This document shows positions 45,586-57,876 of a stretch of DNA of 64,000 nucleotides, in pieces. Position 1 is the stretch's first letter, and the number at the start of each line of letters is the position of its first letter. Location: positions 85,711,884 to 85,775,883 of the forward strand of contig CM043944.1 in the NCBI GenBank assembly GCA_014529385.2, read 5' to 3'. Position numbers and translations under genes: made by a program. This stretch comes from Adiantum capillus-veneris (Eukaryota > Streptophyta > Polypodiopsida > Polypodiales > Pteridaceae). A model generated the notes under the pieces. It did no database searches and had not been told where the DNA came from. It worked only from the letters and a program-made list of their open reading frames with translations.

Positions 45586-45786
45586 CTAATCTTTAAACAC
45601 CTTTGTTTGCTCAATAAATGCACCTTCCTTTGGTAACACTGATGATGTCTCATGCTCTCCATCAATGTACTCCCAATAACCTTTACCCATAATGAAACTA
45701 GTCGTTCTAGACTTCCAAGCATGAAAGTTGTTTTCGCCTAGCTTCTTGCTAATAATCTGGTTAAGTCCATCGTTGTTGGAATACAT
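45586..45786 (-). pseudogene. Copia-3 gag N-terminus
   Basis: MYSNNDGLNQIISKKLGENN then FHAWKSRTTSFIMGKGYWEY is the start of a Copia gag of the UBN2/DUF4219 type. It closes at a stop after VFKD, beyond which further gag residues are still legible. Confidence 0.72.
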
Positions 45787-46149
45787 GTTTCCAACACTTC
45801 AACAAGTCTCTGAGCAGCTTGCTAAAAATAGTCAATTACCACCTTTAATGAGAGTATGCATACATACACATGTTTCACAATAATAAACAATGTTTATGAA
45901 CATTGTAGCCAAAATACAACTCTATGCACCACCAAAATGTAAAAACCTCGAGCTTACCATTTTTGCATCGAGCACACTCTAACTCCAAAACGGGGGCCAA
46001 AACATGTCTGGAATGAAAATCTAGCTACAAAGTTTCATACGCACAATCTCCAAAAAGAAGCACCTCAATCAAAGATCATTTGACAATGGCTCTTGGGAAT
46101 CCCATTATGGCTTCTTCTGTTGCTCCTACTTGCTACTCCAAGCTCCTGG

Positions 46150-46162
46150 GCTCCGATACCAT
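46150..46162 (-). promoter_or_regulatory. Copia-3 primer-binding site
   Basis: The minus strand reads TTTTAACA|TGGTATCGGAGCC, an LTR end followed by the Met tRNA primer word with one mismatch. Confidence 0.8.
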
Positions 46163-46163
46163 G

Positions 46164-47340
46164 TTAAAAGATAGAGAAGGAGAGAGCACACACACACACA
46201 CACACACACACAGAGAGATAGAGGCAAACCTTCTATATTTCCTTCTTCACTAAGTAAAAATAAGAGGTAAAAACATAAAAGGGAGAAATGCAACATGAGG
46301 GGAAAGTAGTACGATGGCATAGTGTGAACTATTATAGTGAGTGAGCTAGATTGATAAATGTGCATCATGGTAGGTAGACCAAGGTGAGATAGTCCATATG
46401 TAGTAGCACTAGGGATGATATAAATATCCTATGGGAAGATATTATGTCATGTGAAATGCACGTTGTTTTTGAACTATAATCTTGATGGAAAAGACAACTA
46501 TCACTTTCCGTAGAAAATAGTTGATAATATGGTATGTGATCTCCCTTTGTGTATGTCCCAAATGGTAATCTCCTCAAGGCAGGAGGCAAAATAGAGAACA
46601 CATCCCCATTATCTCAAAGGAGTGCCTAAGCCACTACAGAGCTTTGACATTGGCCTTGTACATGGATTATGCCATTTTTTGGTCATGGATGTCAACAATA
46701 AGCTCTTCATCCCCTCCATGACTTCCACTCCTTCCTCTCATTGAAATTGCCATTCAATATTTAGGTAGGTTCCATATTGATGGACATTGATGTCACACAT
46801 GTCACCTTTACTCTTCCGAGGGACATAATGCTCAGAATTTTGTCCATCCTCTTGTTGGATATGTACATTGGGACCAATGTCTTGTCGTATCTAAATTGGA
46901 TGATGCGCGGGGAGTTGAAGTCTCATGGCATCAGCATTGACCTGTGGACATGAGCTCTCATTCTATGGTTGTTTTGGAAAGTCTCAATTATGAAATTCTT
47001 GATTGCTTCGTGAAGGCAACCCACGAAGACAAATTTTGGCGAAAACAAAGGAGTTGAATGAAAGGATTCAAATGGGTGTTGAGATAAATAAAGTCGGCAC
47101 ATGGGTGTGAGGGAGAGAAAACTAACAAAGATGTCAACAAGCAACCAATCTCTGACAACAGTGATCGAGTGACATTTTATACAAGGGGGACAATTCCACC
47201 ATGATGATATGGACAAAAGGGCAATTGTATTTATGACTCTCCATCATTGTGGATCATGGTGAATTGGGAAGATTGCACATGCCCATATGCATGGCTAACA
47301 CATGGCATGGTACTATGGTGAGACTCATCATGCCACAATG
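46164..47340. other. Probable Copia-3 LTR and unassigned DNA
   Basis: Includes an (AC)n tract (46187-46211) within the presumed LTR. No partner LTR, terminal repeat or coding domain is visible to 47340. Confidence 0.35.
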
Positions 47341-47362
47341 CTATTTTGGTTTTGCACAAGTG

Positions 47363-47434
47363 TAAACACCCCCCTTCACATTGTGACAATACAAAGTTGT
47401 AGTCGTGATACAATGTGAGAGGGGGTGTATTAAA
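47363..47434. repeat. Short inverted repeat, MITE-like
   Basis: AAACACCCCCCTTCACATTGT and the reversed ACAATGTGAGAGGGGGTGT form a hairpin with about 25 nt between arms. A related hairpin is at 49605-49760. Confidence 0.65.
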
Positions 47435-47679
47435 AAACACTAAATCCCAACACCAGGATGGGTTTGAAAAAATACCTCAACCCCCCTCTCGTGTTGTGTA
47501 TAACAAACTACACACGTGCACACACACACAGACATATATAAGGGATTGGAACAATGAGATTTTGCAGCAATCTTTTTTCCTCTTGGAGCAAGCTTTTTTT
47601 CACTTTTTCCTTCATATTCAATAAAAAAGCTCACTCCAAGTGCTTTGGAGCAAGCTTTTATTTCATTTTCTCCCTCTCC

Positions 47680-47967
<288 letters not shown>

Positions 47968-47999
47968 AGAGATAAAAATGTACCTCTATCTCTTTAAGT

Positions 48000-48007
<8 letters not shown>

Positions 48008-48048
<41 letters not shown>
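48008..48048. repeat. (CT)n microsatellite
   Basis: About 20 CT units after a C run, followed by CAAGTGGGCCC, which echoes the foldback arm. Confidence 0.93.
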
Positions 48049-48052
<4 letters not shown>

Positions 48053-48113
48053 GTGGGCCCACGTGCATAGAGAGACGGAGGGGGAGAGAGACAAAGAGAT
48101 AGAAAGCTTACCC

Positions 48114-49588
48114 ATATGAGAGAGATTGATGAGGCTATCCCATTTGATTGGCATGCCCTCATCGGGAGACAACCTCTTTTACCTTCTCATCACAGTTGGT
48201 GGGTGTACTTCAATCCTCACACGGGAGACCCAATCGTTGCTCGACACTTTAGCATTGCAAAGACTAGCCATCATGGAATCCACATTAGATTGGAGTTTTA
48301 GGGTGAGGTTTTGCCTGATCAACAGCTGACTGCCCATTGGCAGCATGTTGGAGTGGTAGGCTCCTTCTAAAGGAGGTCATGTGTTGACTACTAAGAAGGC
48401 ACCATTTTGGAGACTGTGGAATTGGTAAGGAAAGCCACTTGTTCAACTAGACTGGGATCCTGATGAGTGGTAATGGCCTTCGTTGAAGGATGAAGGAGAC
48501 CCTCTATCCTTCTTTGAGTATTCTCTCTCCATTGGGAGGAGGCTTCTTTTGCATACTCGGCACATTCCTCATCACTGTCCATGCCAGTCTAAGGTATGGC
48601 AGGATCAACGCATAATCCCTGCTTTCTAGAGACAGTTTTGGTCAGAGACCCTCTATCCTTCTTTGAGTATTCTCTCTTCATTGGGAGGAGGCTTCTTTTG
48701 CATACTCGGCACATTCCTCATCACTGTCCGCATACTCCCTGCTTTCTAGAGACAGTTTTGGTCATGCATTTGGACTCTCAGGATCAACCAAAGGATATGC
48801 TATTTCATGTGAATGATATCTCATGTAGCATTGCATGTTGGTACTTGGTCCATAGACACCGGTCATGATCCGACTTTTCAGAGATGTACTTCAGAGCTTG
48901 AGTCTTTGAGACATTGTTTTTGGGTTTTCACTTTTGCACAGCCAATGTGGATGGCAATTTGTTGTTTGTTGATTAGAGTAGGCATTCATTATGGGTTTGT
49001 GACGTGGGGGGAAATTGCATGGCTTTTATAATTTTCGAGGTCACACACCTTTTTTCAGGGCTTACTGACGGATCCGATCTTCCTAGATACTCCCTTTGGT
49101 CATAGATCGAGCACTCTACACATGATCCCAGATGAGGGTCACTGGTTGGATTTCTACCATCGAGACACAATTTACACCACGATATGCAGCATCACACTTT
49201 GGACCATGTGGAAGGCTTGATGTGCCCACATTCTAGGTTTACAATCCTCCCTGCATCCACCATTTTGACAACCATCTAGACATAGGTGCGCTGCATACTC
49301 TTCACAACCAATGGGATTCTCTACCCAGCTCTCTAGAGTAGCAGAGCAATGTCAATGTGTCTTTATTCATACTCGAGTGAGATTGTCAGTTCTTTTTGGT
49401 CGAGATTAGGGTCACACTATGCATCCCCATAGTGGTTCATTCTACATTCATCGTACAAATCATCTTGATGTTTACATAGCCTAAACATTGTCACTCCTCT
49501 TTTGTACTTCCTATGGGTGATAGGCCATTGAGCATCTCTTTAGGTCTCTTATGTACATCGAATACAACCCCTTTTCTCCCAAAAAAAA
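48114..49588 (+). mobile_element. LINE-B 3' end, plus copy, with A tail
   Basis: Readable pieces are DPIVARHFSIAKTSHHG, FWSCIWTLRI, the zf-RVT remnant HVGTWSIDTGHDPTFQRC with ESLRHCFWVFTFAQ, and a tail colinear with the minus copy at 26775-27700. An internal tandem duplication of about 149 bp (units starting near 48498 and 48647) lies before the knuckle. The element ends CCCCTTTTCTCCC followed by eight A (49581-49588). Confidence 0.75.
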
Positions 49589-49604
49589 GAGAGAGAAAGC
49601 TTGT

Positions 49605-49760
49605 CGTACCACAACTCGAGAGGGGTGCATTAAAAAATAAAATAAAATAATACACACACTCAAACACACACATATATATGTATATATAATTCTTGTCGCA
49701 CCACAGTGCGAGGGGTGCAGGAAAAAGTGCACCCATTGTCTCACATTGTGGCGTGTTAAA
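49605..49760. repeat. Inverted repeat, MITE-like
   Basis: CGCACCACAGTGCGAGGGGTGCA is inverted as TGCACCCATTGTCTCACATTGTGGCG; a direct partial copy (GTCGTACCACAACTCGAGAG) precedes it. Confidence 0.55.
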
Positions 49761-49769
49761 GCATACATA

Positions 49770-50630
49770 AAAGAAGATGGAGCAGGAAAAAAAAAATGAA
49801 CAAAAAGCATCATAGGTTCAAACAAAAAGCCTCATATTTCAGAAGCAAGTTATAAAATCCATACTCCTCTTCTTATTTGATCTTTTGGGGCTTGATATGG
49901 TTTCTACTATTGTGCGTGGTTTCTTTTTGGGATTTTATCATCTCCTTCTTTATCTTTGTGGTTGTTGCGTTGGTCTACAATAGCTTTGTCTCTGCCTCTT
50001 CCAACTCCAAGCGTAACTTTTGAGATAGCTTGGCTTTCCCTTTCTTCTTGTCCACCATTCTTGCCTTGCACACAGATCTCTGTAAGCCAAAGTTTGTGTA
50101 ATGAGCGTGCTTTAACATCTTTGATTCAAATTTGCTATTTTGACTGCAATAACTAATCCTAGTTGAACATGTGGTACGATTTTTGTTACAAGCTGCATCG
50201 AGTGTGTGCGGCATTAACTGCACATCACCGTGTGCAATCATGAGGGTGTTTGTCACATCATAATGGGATTTTTTCAATATCCTATAAATATGAATCCCCT
50301 ATTTACCCATCATGGTTTGTGTGACTAAAGCGTACTCCCTATCTGTCATAAAAATCTAATATTTAACCAACCCAAATGATTTTTTCATATTAAATTGATC
50401 ATTTAATGTGGGAGAATAGACGGGAACAAGGTTTAGAATATAGACATGTGCTTTCGGGTCTATCTCGACGCGGGGCCAACGATAAAGGGACCCAAATGAG
50501 AGATGATCTGTCAAAGAGCAAGGTTAGCTAATGGAGCTTAAAGACCTTAGGTTTAGCTTCATTAAAGACCTCCAAAGGTTAGTGTTAAAAGTCCCTTGAC
50601 CTTAGGTAAGCTAGGGCTGAGCTTGAGGTG
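49770..50630. other. No recognisable gene
   Basis: Short frames on both strands without domains. Confidence 0.4.
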
Positions 50631-50636
50631 GGAACC

Positions 50637-50780
50637 CGACCCAAGCTTGAGGTGCTTGTCGTGCTTGATGACTAAGGTGCTTGTCGTGCTTGTTGACTAA
50701 GATGCTTGAGGTGCTTGCTGACTAGGGAGCTTGAGATGCTTGTGGGTGAAGGTGCCGCGGGAAGCGTGTGCGTGTGCGTG

Positions 50781-50830
<50 letters not shown>
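50637..50830. repeat. GGTGCTTG tandem array and (GA)n
   Basis: Imperfect units of about 30 bp containing GAGGTGCTTG and TGACTAAG, followed by (GT/GC)n and about 23 GA units (50784-50830). Confidence 0.85.
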
Positions 50831-50834
<4 letters not shown>

Positions 50835-51061
50835 TGTTGAGTGGAGCGCACAACAACGTTATCCTATTGCAGCTCCTTATTCACTTTGTATTAAAGAATA
50901 AGTGTATATTTGATTAAGTTAGTAGATGGGTTAGTAGTGAGTGGGATGTCGGCCACTTGGCATGAATCCCAGCAAACTTCCACTTGAAGGCCAACGCAGC
51001 CCAAGTGACATGGTATGTACAATCGTGAAGCAATCTAGTGGGTTCAACCTATACCCAGCAA

Positions 51062-51935
51062 TTCACTTCAATGTGTAAACTGCTCCAAAGCTAAGCCTTT
51101 CGTCAAAGCAACTGCTGGGTTGTCGTCAGTGTGTACCCTAACCAAATCAATGAGCTTGTTGGCCAAGAAATCTCTTACGAGGTGATCCCTGACTTCAATG
51201 TGTTTCGATTTGGACTGAAACACGGGATTCCTTGCCAATGCAAGAGCACTCTGACTATCACAATATATCATTGGAGTCTCATCAATGCCAAGATTTCTGA
51301 CCAAGCAAGATAACCATACAGCCTCTTTACTTGCATCCGACAACGCAATGTACTCTGCTTCCGTAGTGGAAGACGACGTACAATCTTGAAGACATGACCT
51401 CCAAGATACTACTGCTCCAGCAAATATGAAGATATAGCCAGATGTCGATCTCCTATTGTCGACACAACTCGCATAGTCTGCATCCACATAACCCACAATG
51501 GATGCATCACTGTTCCTGAAGTGTAAACACCTACCGATCGTACCTTTGAGGTACCTAAGAATGTGCTTCACTGCTTTCCAATGCTTGCTGCCAGGATTTG
51601 CCATATATCGGCTCACCACTCCCACTGCAAAAGTATTGTTTAACTTTGTGGCTACCATAGCATACATGAGACTACTCACTGCCGAAGAATATGGTACCTT
51701 AGCCATTTCTGTTCGCTCAACAACAAATTTGGGTGCATCTTCCTTGCTGAGTTTCAAGAATGCCTACATTGGGATACTCAATGCTTTCCCCCCTGCATAT
51801 TGAAACGCTGCAAAACTTTCTCAATGCATGTTTCCTGAGATAACTCAAGAACCGATTTTAGTTTGCTACCTCAAGTAGCATCTCTGAAGATTCGCTACAA
51901 AGTAATGCTTCTGAAATTGAACCTCCATACTAGAG
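51062..51935 (-). pseudogene. Copia-4 reverse transcriptase end and RNase H
   Basis: MEVQFQKHYFVANLQRDAT leads to VLELSQETCIEKVLQRFNM, then the long frame from 51757: YSSAVSSLMYAMVATKLNN, HWKAVKHILRYLKGT, RNase H with GYVDADYASCVDNRRSTSGY, SSSTTEAEYIALSDASKEAV, IYCDSQSALALARNPVF and KHIEVRDHLVRDFLANKLID. All four acidic RNase H positions are present (D, E, D, D-like). Upstream pol is missing and the reverse transcriptase begins next to an LTR-like piece at 51936. Confidence 0.9.
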
Positions 51936-52141
51936 GAAGAGATGCGGGCACAGAGAGCTCCGCACACTTGAGCTATGGAGACCTTGGGTTTTTAGAAACA
52001 TAAAGGAAGAAAGAGGGCTATAGTGTAAAATCCAGTGGAAAGGTGAGAGAAAAGAGGTTCTTGGAAGGAAAAAAATTGGTTTTGTGATGTTAGAATAGGT
52101 GTGAGGAGAGTTTGAGAACCCCAAAGGAGCAATTTTGTGAC
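51936..52141 (-). other. LTR-like fragment, minus strand
   Basis: The minus strand begins TGTCACAAAATTGCTCC, like several LTR starts here, and runs directly into the Copia-4 pol fragment. No partner is found. Confidence 0.3.
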
Positions 52142-52291
52142 AATTCAAACTTTAAGGGTTTTTTATAGATGGATTTTATTTTTTTAATGTACACGTTTCC
52201 CCCCTCCCTCACCCCCAACAAATCCCCCGTTCCTTCCCAAGGACAAAGACACGACCAAGGGGGTCAAACTAGGGGCTCCTACCATTTCCCC

Positions 52292-52314
52292 TCTCTCTCT
52301 CTCTCTCTCTCTCA
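52292..52314. repeat. (CT)n microsatellite
   Basis: About 11 CT units. Confidence 0.9.
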
Positions 52315-52319
52315 GTCTT

Positions 52320-53600
52320 GTATCGATGGTACTAAGTGTCTCCCCTTTGCAAGAGTTGGGGCATTGTCTATATCTGCAGCTCACATGCGAACATGTTACC
52401 ATGTAGCAATGCGGAATTGGCCTCACACTCTCCTGACTCTCTCTGCATGCAGAGCAACTATGGTCTAGGGACCTCTCTGCATGCAGAGCAACTATCTTGG
52501 CCCCAAGGTATGAGTGGTGGTGCGCTGATCCCAGGATTTTACAAACCCGAGTCAATAATTAGCAGGGAAAGAGAAGAGTTAGTACAGCTGGCAGTGTGCC
52601 ATTGATGCACATGTCAACTTTTCGCTTCTGAAGGTAATGCACAATGAGGTTATGGGGGGTTTCTTTTCAACTGTTGCTCTGATTTTAATTTTTTGGTGTG
52701 CAAGGTCTCTCGATTTGAGAGGCAGGTAGAGAGTTTACACTGCAACAACGGCTGCAGATGCCATCAATCCTTCCAAGTTTGCAACCCTCCATTGTGGCGA
52801 AGCCAGATTTACAGGAGGAAAACTCTGGGCATATTTCTTCGAACAACTATGCATTTGGCCTTGGACAGATGGGCCTTCGTGATTTGTAGTTGGACAAGGT
52901 AGGCCTGAGCAATGTAAGGGAAAGATGTAGCCATGCAGCCAGGGCCGGCCTCCTGCTGAGACGAGGGCTCCATAACTGGGTTTAAAGGGTCAAGTGTTGG
53001 AATCTTGCTCAATATCATTGTCCCCTCCACAAATCTGGTGCGTGGGGCTAACAAAAATAGCAGGAAAGAGCATTAACCAGCCCAACGTTAAGGGATCTTG
53101 CGTGTGTGAATTGCAAAACTTGGGTGCACACATCAAGGTAGCACACTTACGAAATAAACAGAATTCTCACTCTCCACATGGCCGATGAGAAGCTTGCAGA
53201 TCCACCTCATGGGACCCCTCTGCATCCTCGAGCTTACATTCCATTTACCTCCATCGTTCCCCTGTCTACTTAGACTCCTTGTGTCCTACCATTGACTTGT
53301 GGCACACAACTCTATGACCCGTGGTGGTCAACTCCATGCTCTATGCTATCTTCCAGATTCTTCAAGGTCGCTAGTCGCGGGGTAGGCCATCCTGGCCGTC
53401 TATCTTGTTGCCATAACTGGACAGAATTAGAGTGGAAGACAGTTGGATGTATGACATTCAACACTCATAATCTCACAGGCACAGTTGACCAATATTCGGT
53501 GTTCACCTCAACATGCGGAATCGTTGCCTATTTCCTCCAATCATTGCCAATGATTGCACGGCAGCTCAATGCTCGAAATAATTAAACGATGTGTACTCCA
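52320..53600. other. No recognisable gene
   Basis: A 23-bp word CTCTCTGCATGCAGAGCAACTAT occurs twice (about 52438 and 52471). Otherwise nothing is identified. Confidence 0.4.
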
Positions 53601-53680
53601 ATGACTATACACCAAGTCAGTGCAGGTAATAAACTAGCACTGGATGTGCTTTAATCATTGGACGATGAGCCGTTGAATGA

Positions 53681-53815
53681 CGTAGACCTACTGACTGTGT
53701 AATCTCTGCAGTTAAACATTGCATTTGAGCGTCCGCACCTGCTGACTGCACAATCTCTGCAAGTAAACCACTCACGTAGACCTGCTCATTGTGCAATCTC
53801 TGCAACTAAACAACT
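53681..53815. repeat. Three ~48-bp tandem units
   Basis: Units share CCTGCTGACTG...CAATCTCTGCA.TTAAAC and similar. Confidence 0.8.
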
Positions 53816-53858
53816 GTATCGAAGCATCTGTACCCTCCCCAAGTGACCTTGATCGCCG

Positions 53859-53974
53859 GGAATGGTCATTAAATGACCATTCCCATAATATTGACTCCCA
53901 CCATGGCTCCCGGCCTCTGTCAATCGCCATGTGCTCGTCAATATTATGGAGAATGGTCATTAAATGACCATTCC
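53859..53974. repeat. Compound palindrome
   Basis: GGAATGGTCATTAAATGACC with ATTCC is a near-perfect palindrome at 53859-53883 and again at 53951-53974. The two copies are themselves arms of a larger inverted repeat together with ATAATATTGAC / GTCAATATTAT. Confidence 0.9.
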
Positions 53975-54372
53975 TTACCCCTTGGTCCTTTTTTCTATGA
54001 GGCATGCTTTCTTACCCACGCACTACATGTTGATCTTTAGGCCACTTCAACTACCTTGCTTTCACCCCTCGCCCTACACAAGTAATACATGCTACTATCA
54101 GTGACACGTCAATTACAATTTATCATGGTTGACAACCACAAAGCCTCCTAGTCACGTGCGTCATTGTCAGCGCATGAATTGTTTGCAATTTATGGAAGCA
54201 GCCAAGGATTTCATTGACGTGATCATGATCGTGTGATTACGTTAATAACTCTAGTAATTACACAAGAGAAACACGTGATCACATTAATTATTAACGTGAT
54301 TTTGATGATGATCTGTAAAAACCAATAGAGCCAATTAGTTTGTCGATTAAAATCATATTCCTTGAGGAGCCT

Positions 54373-54456
54373 GTTGGGGTTTTTTATTTTCTTGATGGTT
54401 CCGCCGAGTAAAAGGCATTGCCCGACGGACCCGTCGAGAAAATAAAAAACCCCAAC
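54373..54456. repeat. Hairpin with 23-bp arms
   Basis: GTTGGGGTTTTTTATTTTC followed by TTGA (54373-54395) and its reverse complement (54434-54456) match at 22 of 23 positions with 38 nt between. Confidence 0.92.
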
Positions 54457-54459
54457 GGA

Positions 54460-55370
54460 CGTAATCATATAAAGTAAACCTCGTGTTTATCGTGGTGCTT
54501 TGACTACGCAAATCTCTGGGATGTGTATCCGAGTGCCGGGTACAGTCATTTCCTTGTGAATTGACCTAAGGTTACAAAATCACAGGTCCTTTTTTTGGGG
54601 CCGAACGTGATTCTTAACTTAGTAACCACTTCTAAAAATATTTAATTTCTTTACTGAACATAAAGGTAAGAAATCAAAACAATTGAAAATTTGGAGAGTC
54701 ATGCTCGTTGCGACGAAGGCATTGGTCCAAATGAGGGCTATAATTGGTTTTAGAAGATGAGCATATGCAAATGACAAGTCGATAGTCAAGGGTTGGATGT
54801 CTTGTACTAGTGTAGTGGGCATATAAAGGTCTTTGAAGTCTTGTATTTTTCACCATCGTAGATTTGAGTTGATGTACATTGTCACTGCACAATGTAAGAG
54901 CTATAATCCTTAGTTGGGTGAAAATAACTTTTACATATTGAATTGGTTGCATAAGGGGGCTACAATCCTTGACTGGGTACAAGTAGCCCTCAATTGTGTA
55001 ATTATATTGAAGATTTTTTTGCGTTATTTCATGCATTGGTTTATACAGAGAGTGCATTATGTATTATGATAGATTATTTGTGCATGAGATGACCAATTAT
55101 ATATATTATTGCTTTCTTGTGTTTTTTGCAAATAATTGACATCGTTTAGTGTAGAAGTTGATCATTCTTTGTAGCATTTGAAATTAAATGTGTCTTATTG
55201 TTTGCAAATCAAAGAGGACGACTAGCGTGCATTGCAAATCTCATATCGTGTAGATTTTATTACTTTCTTAGTGATTGGTATTTTAATATATATTGAAAAG
55301 AAGAAAAACATTTTAAAACTGAACATCTAGTTCTTTTGCTTTCAATTTTAATTTAAAAGCAATGGAGCAA
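54460..55370. other. A+T-rich DNA without recognisable gene
   Basis: No domain or repeat boundary seen; it may include the 5' part of the hAT-2 element. Confidence 0.4.
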
Positions 55371-56220
55371 AATGTCGACACAAGTGATACGAAGAAGCCA
55401 AAAAATAAAAAAGCTCCTGACAAAGAGTGAGATTATGCTCACAACATATGTAGTCGATATATGGAGTGGCAATGTAAATTAGGCTTCACAAAAAAAATGA
55501 GGCAGTGCACCACGTATTAGGGACCATTTTCTGGGTAGCGTTAAAAAGAGTTGTAAGAAATGTGAACATCCTTAGGCACTTGCAATTGCAAAGCGTTTGA
55601 GAGAAGAGCTCGCCAAAAAAGGTGGCAAGGGGTCCAACGTTTAGGACCGAATTGATTGTATTAAAGAAATGAGTGCATTTAGATTAAAAGAAGATCCTTT
55701 TGCAAACGATTTTGTAAAGTCAATGGCAAAAGAGTAACCTACATGGAAGTGGTGGATGATGAATGGTGGAGAGCATTACTCGACCTTACGTCCCCTTGCA
55801 ATGAAAGTACTGGCACGATGTGCAGCAAACTCAAATTTAGAGAGAAATTGGAGTATGTACAAATATGTTCATAATACTATTTGCAACAGACTATTAGCAG
55901 ACATAGCGAAAAAATTAGTGTATATGTTTTGCAACAAAAATATATTGCATCGCATTGAAAGTGCTGGCTACGAGGAAGAAATGCCAACCTAGCTGTATGA
56001 TTGTCAAAATGAAGACGAAGAATTCAATGTTGGTGTATCTTAATGCACTATAGACGAAATAGAAGAGAATCTGGTAATAGATGTGGAAGTTGAATTACAA
56101 GGAGACACACAACACTCAGACTTAGAACAAGACAACAACTTCACAGATTCAATATAGCTTGAGAGTAGAATGAAGATTGTGTCAAAAACCATTTTGAAAG
56201 AGCTTGTATTCAATGTGTTT
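55362..56220 (+). pseudogene. hAT-2: BED finger joined to dimerisation domain
   Basis: MEQNVDTSDTKKPKNKKAPD leads to a BED finger whose second half is intact (GSAPRIRDHFLGSVKKSCKKCEHP spans 55501 on). About 65 residues later the same frame gives KWWMMNGGEHYSTLRPLAMK, VLARCAANSNLERNWSMYKY and NRLLADIAKKLVYM, the hAT dimerisation block. The roughly 500 residues with DUF659 and the catalytic core that normally separate the two are absent. In-frame TAG/TAA codons follow HP, NV, KE and PT, all explicable as former Gln codons. Terminal repeats were not found. Confidence 0.78.
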
Positions 56221-56360
56221 TGATCATATACAATGCTTCATATTCGCAATAATACATAGTTTGTTGATCTCAATTGTTATGCTCAGAACTAGCATCTTGG
56301 TCACCAAATAGATTTCTAATGGTGCTAGGCGTATCTTTGGTGGGCTTGCTTGAATTTATA

Positions 56361-56633
56361 CTAATTTGCCATGCCAAACATAACATATATTCCTTCTGTA
56401 ATATCTTGTGAACAAATTGTGCATTGGCTACTATTTTGCATCAAACAAATAAGACAGACGAAGCAATAATAATAACCACATGTCAATGTATAGTATCCAC
56501 TCCATCCATCAAAATTCTTGTAACAAAATGGACATTGGGAAGATGAAGATGCATCCGAAGTAGACGAGGGGACCAAATCTAGATGCAAAATAAGGTGATT
56601 GATGTGTGTCCCTTGTACAGGTGGAAGATTCAC
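56361..56633 (-). pseudogene. RING-finger-like remnant
   Basis: CPFCYKNFDG is followed by LTCGYYYCFVCLICLMQ and CTICSQDI. The spacing is that of a C3HC4 RING, with Tyr where the His ligand should be. Two zinc sites could therefore not both form normally. An E3-ligase origin is inferred; the frame starts without a clear own promoter and may continue from 56814-57282. Confidence 0.45.
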
Positions 56634-56813
56634 TCACTGTGCCAGATTCTGAACATCTTGGCTTAAACTTTTCTCTATCCAGACCTATGAGGGTTGGGTG
56701 GCTATAGAAAGCCATGTTATTTCTGCATCTTTCTTTGCCAACTGTGTTGTATAAATATATTTCTCTCTCTTTAACTGTAGGTCGGTGCCTTCAACTATCA
56801 ATGCCAACTCATC

Positions 56814-57282
56814 TCAAGTGAAAGTGACACAACTCTCCCTGATATCATGGGTGGCAATAGTTGTCTCCTTCGACAAAAAGTCTACTGGTCGTTGTTGCTC
56901 AAAATGAACATATAACATTTTTGCACGTACAATCTGCATTGTGCAATGGATGACCATAAACTTCCAAGTAGATCCTTTCAGTATTTTCTTTGATTGCTTC
57001 GTGGAGGCACTTCGATACCTTCCACCTTCCTTTCTTATCTCCGCGTCCTCACATGGCCATATTATTTTGATCATGTCCTTGATCACTTCTTTATTGATCT
57101 CTTTCCATTGCATGTGGTTTGCATGGATTTGCCCATTTTAAAAGTCGTTGAGCAGTGTGCGTTGCTTGCTGTGCCAACATACCGTGCGCTCGAGACTTCA
57201 TGCACTCAAATGCATTAACATCCGTTTGTTGTTGATCATCATGCACTAATTGGGTGCCACAAACTTGTTCTTCATCGGCCAT
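56814..57282 (-). pseudogene. Unidentified minus-strand frames upstream of RING
   Basis: A frame from 57282 (MADEEQVCGTQLVHDDQQQT) overlaps, by a shift near 57100, a second one (MQWKEINKEVIKDMIKIIWP ... SCVTFT). I recognise no domain. They may be the N-terminal part of the RING-like protein. Confidence 0.3.
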
Positions 57283-57876
57283 TATATCTTAGAGCTGTAA
57301 TGGTCAAATAGACAAATATTCAATATCATTGACAAAAATATACTCTCACGATTCAACAGTCTCAGAGATACAAAAAGTAGATCCGTCTCGTCCACTACAT
57401 TAGACGTCGTAGGCCGACTAAATCAAATCACAATTGATGCGACTAAACAAAATCACAATTGACGGAACCAATTGAACCACAAGACAAATTTGAAATATCC
57501 CGGACAACGCGACAAATTTAAAACGACTAAAGATAATTCATCCAATTAAAATACAAGACAATTGATCCGATTGAAATACAAGACACGACTCAATGAGATG
57601 AACCACCCCAAACCAGATAATACACTTTGATACAAATGAAATACCCAAGACAACAAGACAAATATATATCACAAAAATGTTTAGGCCAGGTAAAAAGATG
57701 GTGCAAGTTCAAAAAGTGGTCATTGGGCAGGATTAGGGTCTGTCTTTAAATATTCTTTGAAAAATATCAAAACGTCAATTGCATTTCTTCTATTTTTTCA
57801 CTCTCTTAACTTCATCCAATAGTCTACTTTAATCTGAATGGCCCTCATAACATCTTGGTCGGTGTGGTTAAATACT

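Larger units (their letters stand above)
43860..46162 (-). mobile_element. Copia-3 remnant, minus strand
   Basis: From right to left: primer site at about 46162-46150, gag from 45786 (KLGENNFHAWKSRTTSFIMG), gag core (YIQDAHTPKEAWDAL), knuckle remnant (CYGCGRH), protease/preintegrase region and integrase words (FQNFKLLVEKQAGKHIKCLK), ending near 44 kb. Stops and frame changes are frequent. The 5' LTR should lie just above 46162; its outer end is not identified. Confidence 0.72.
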
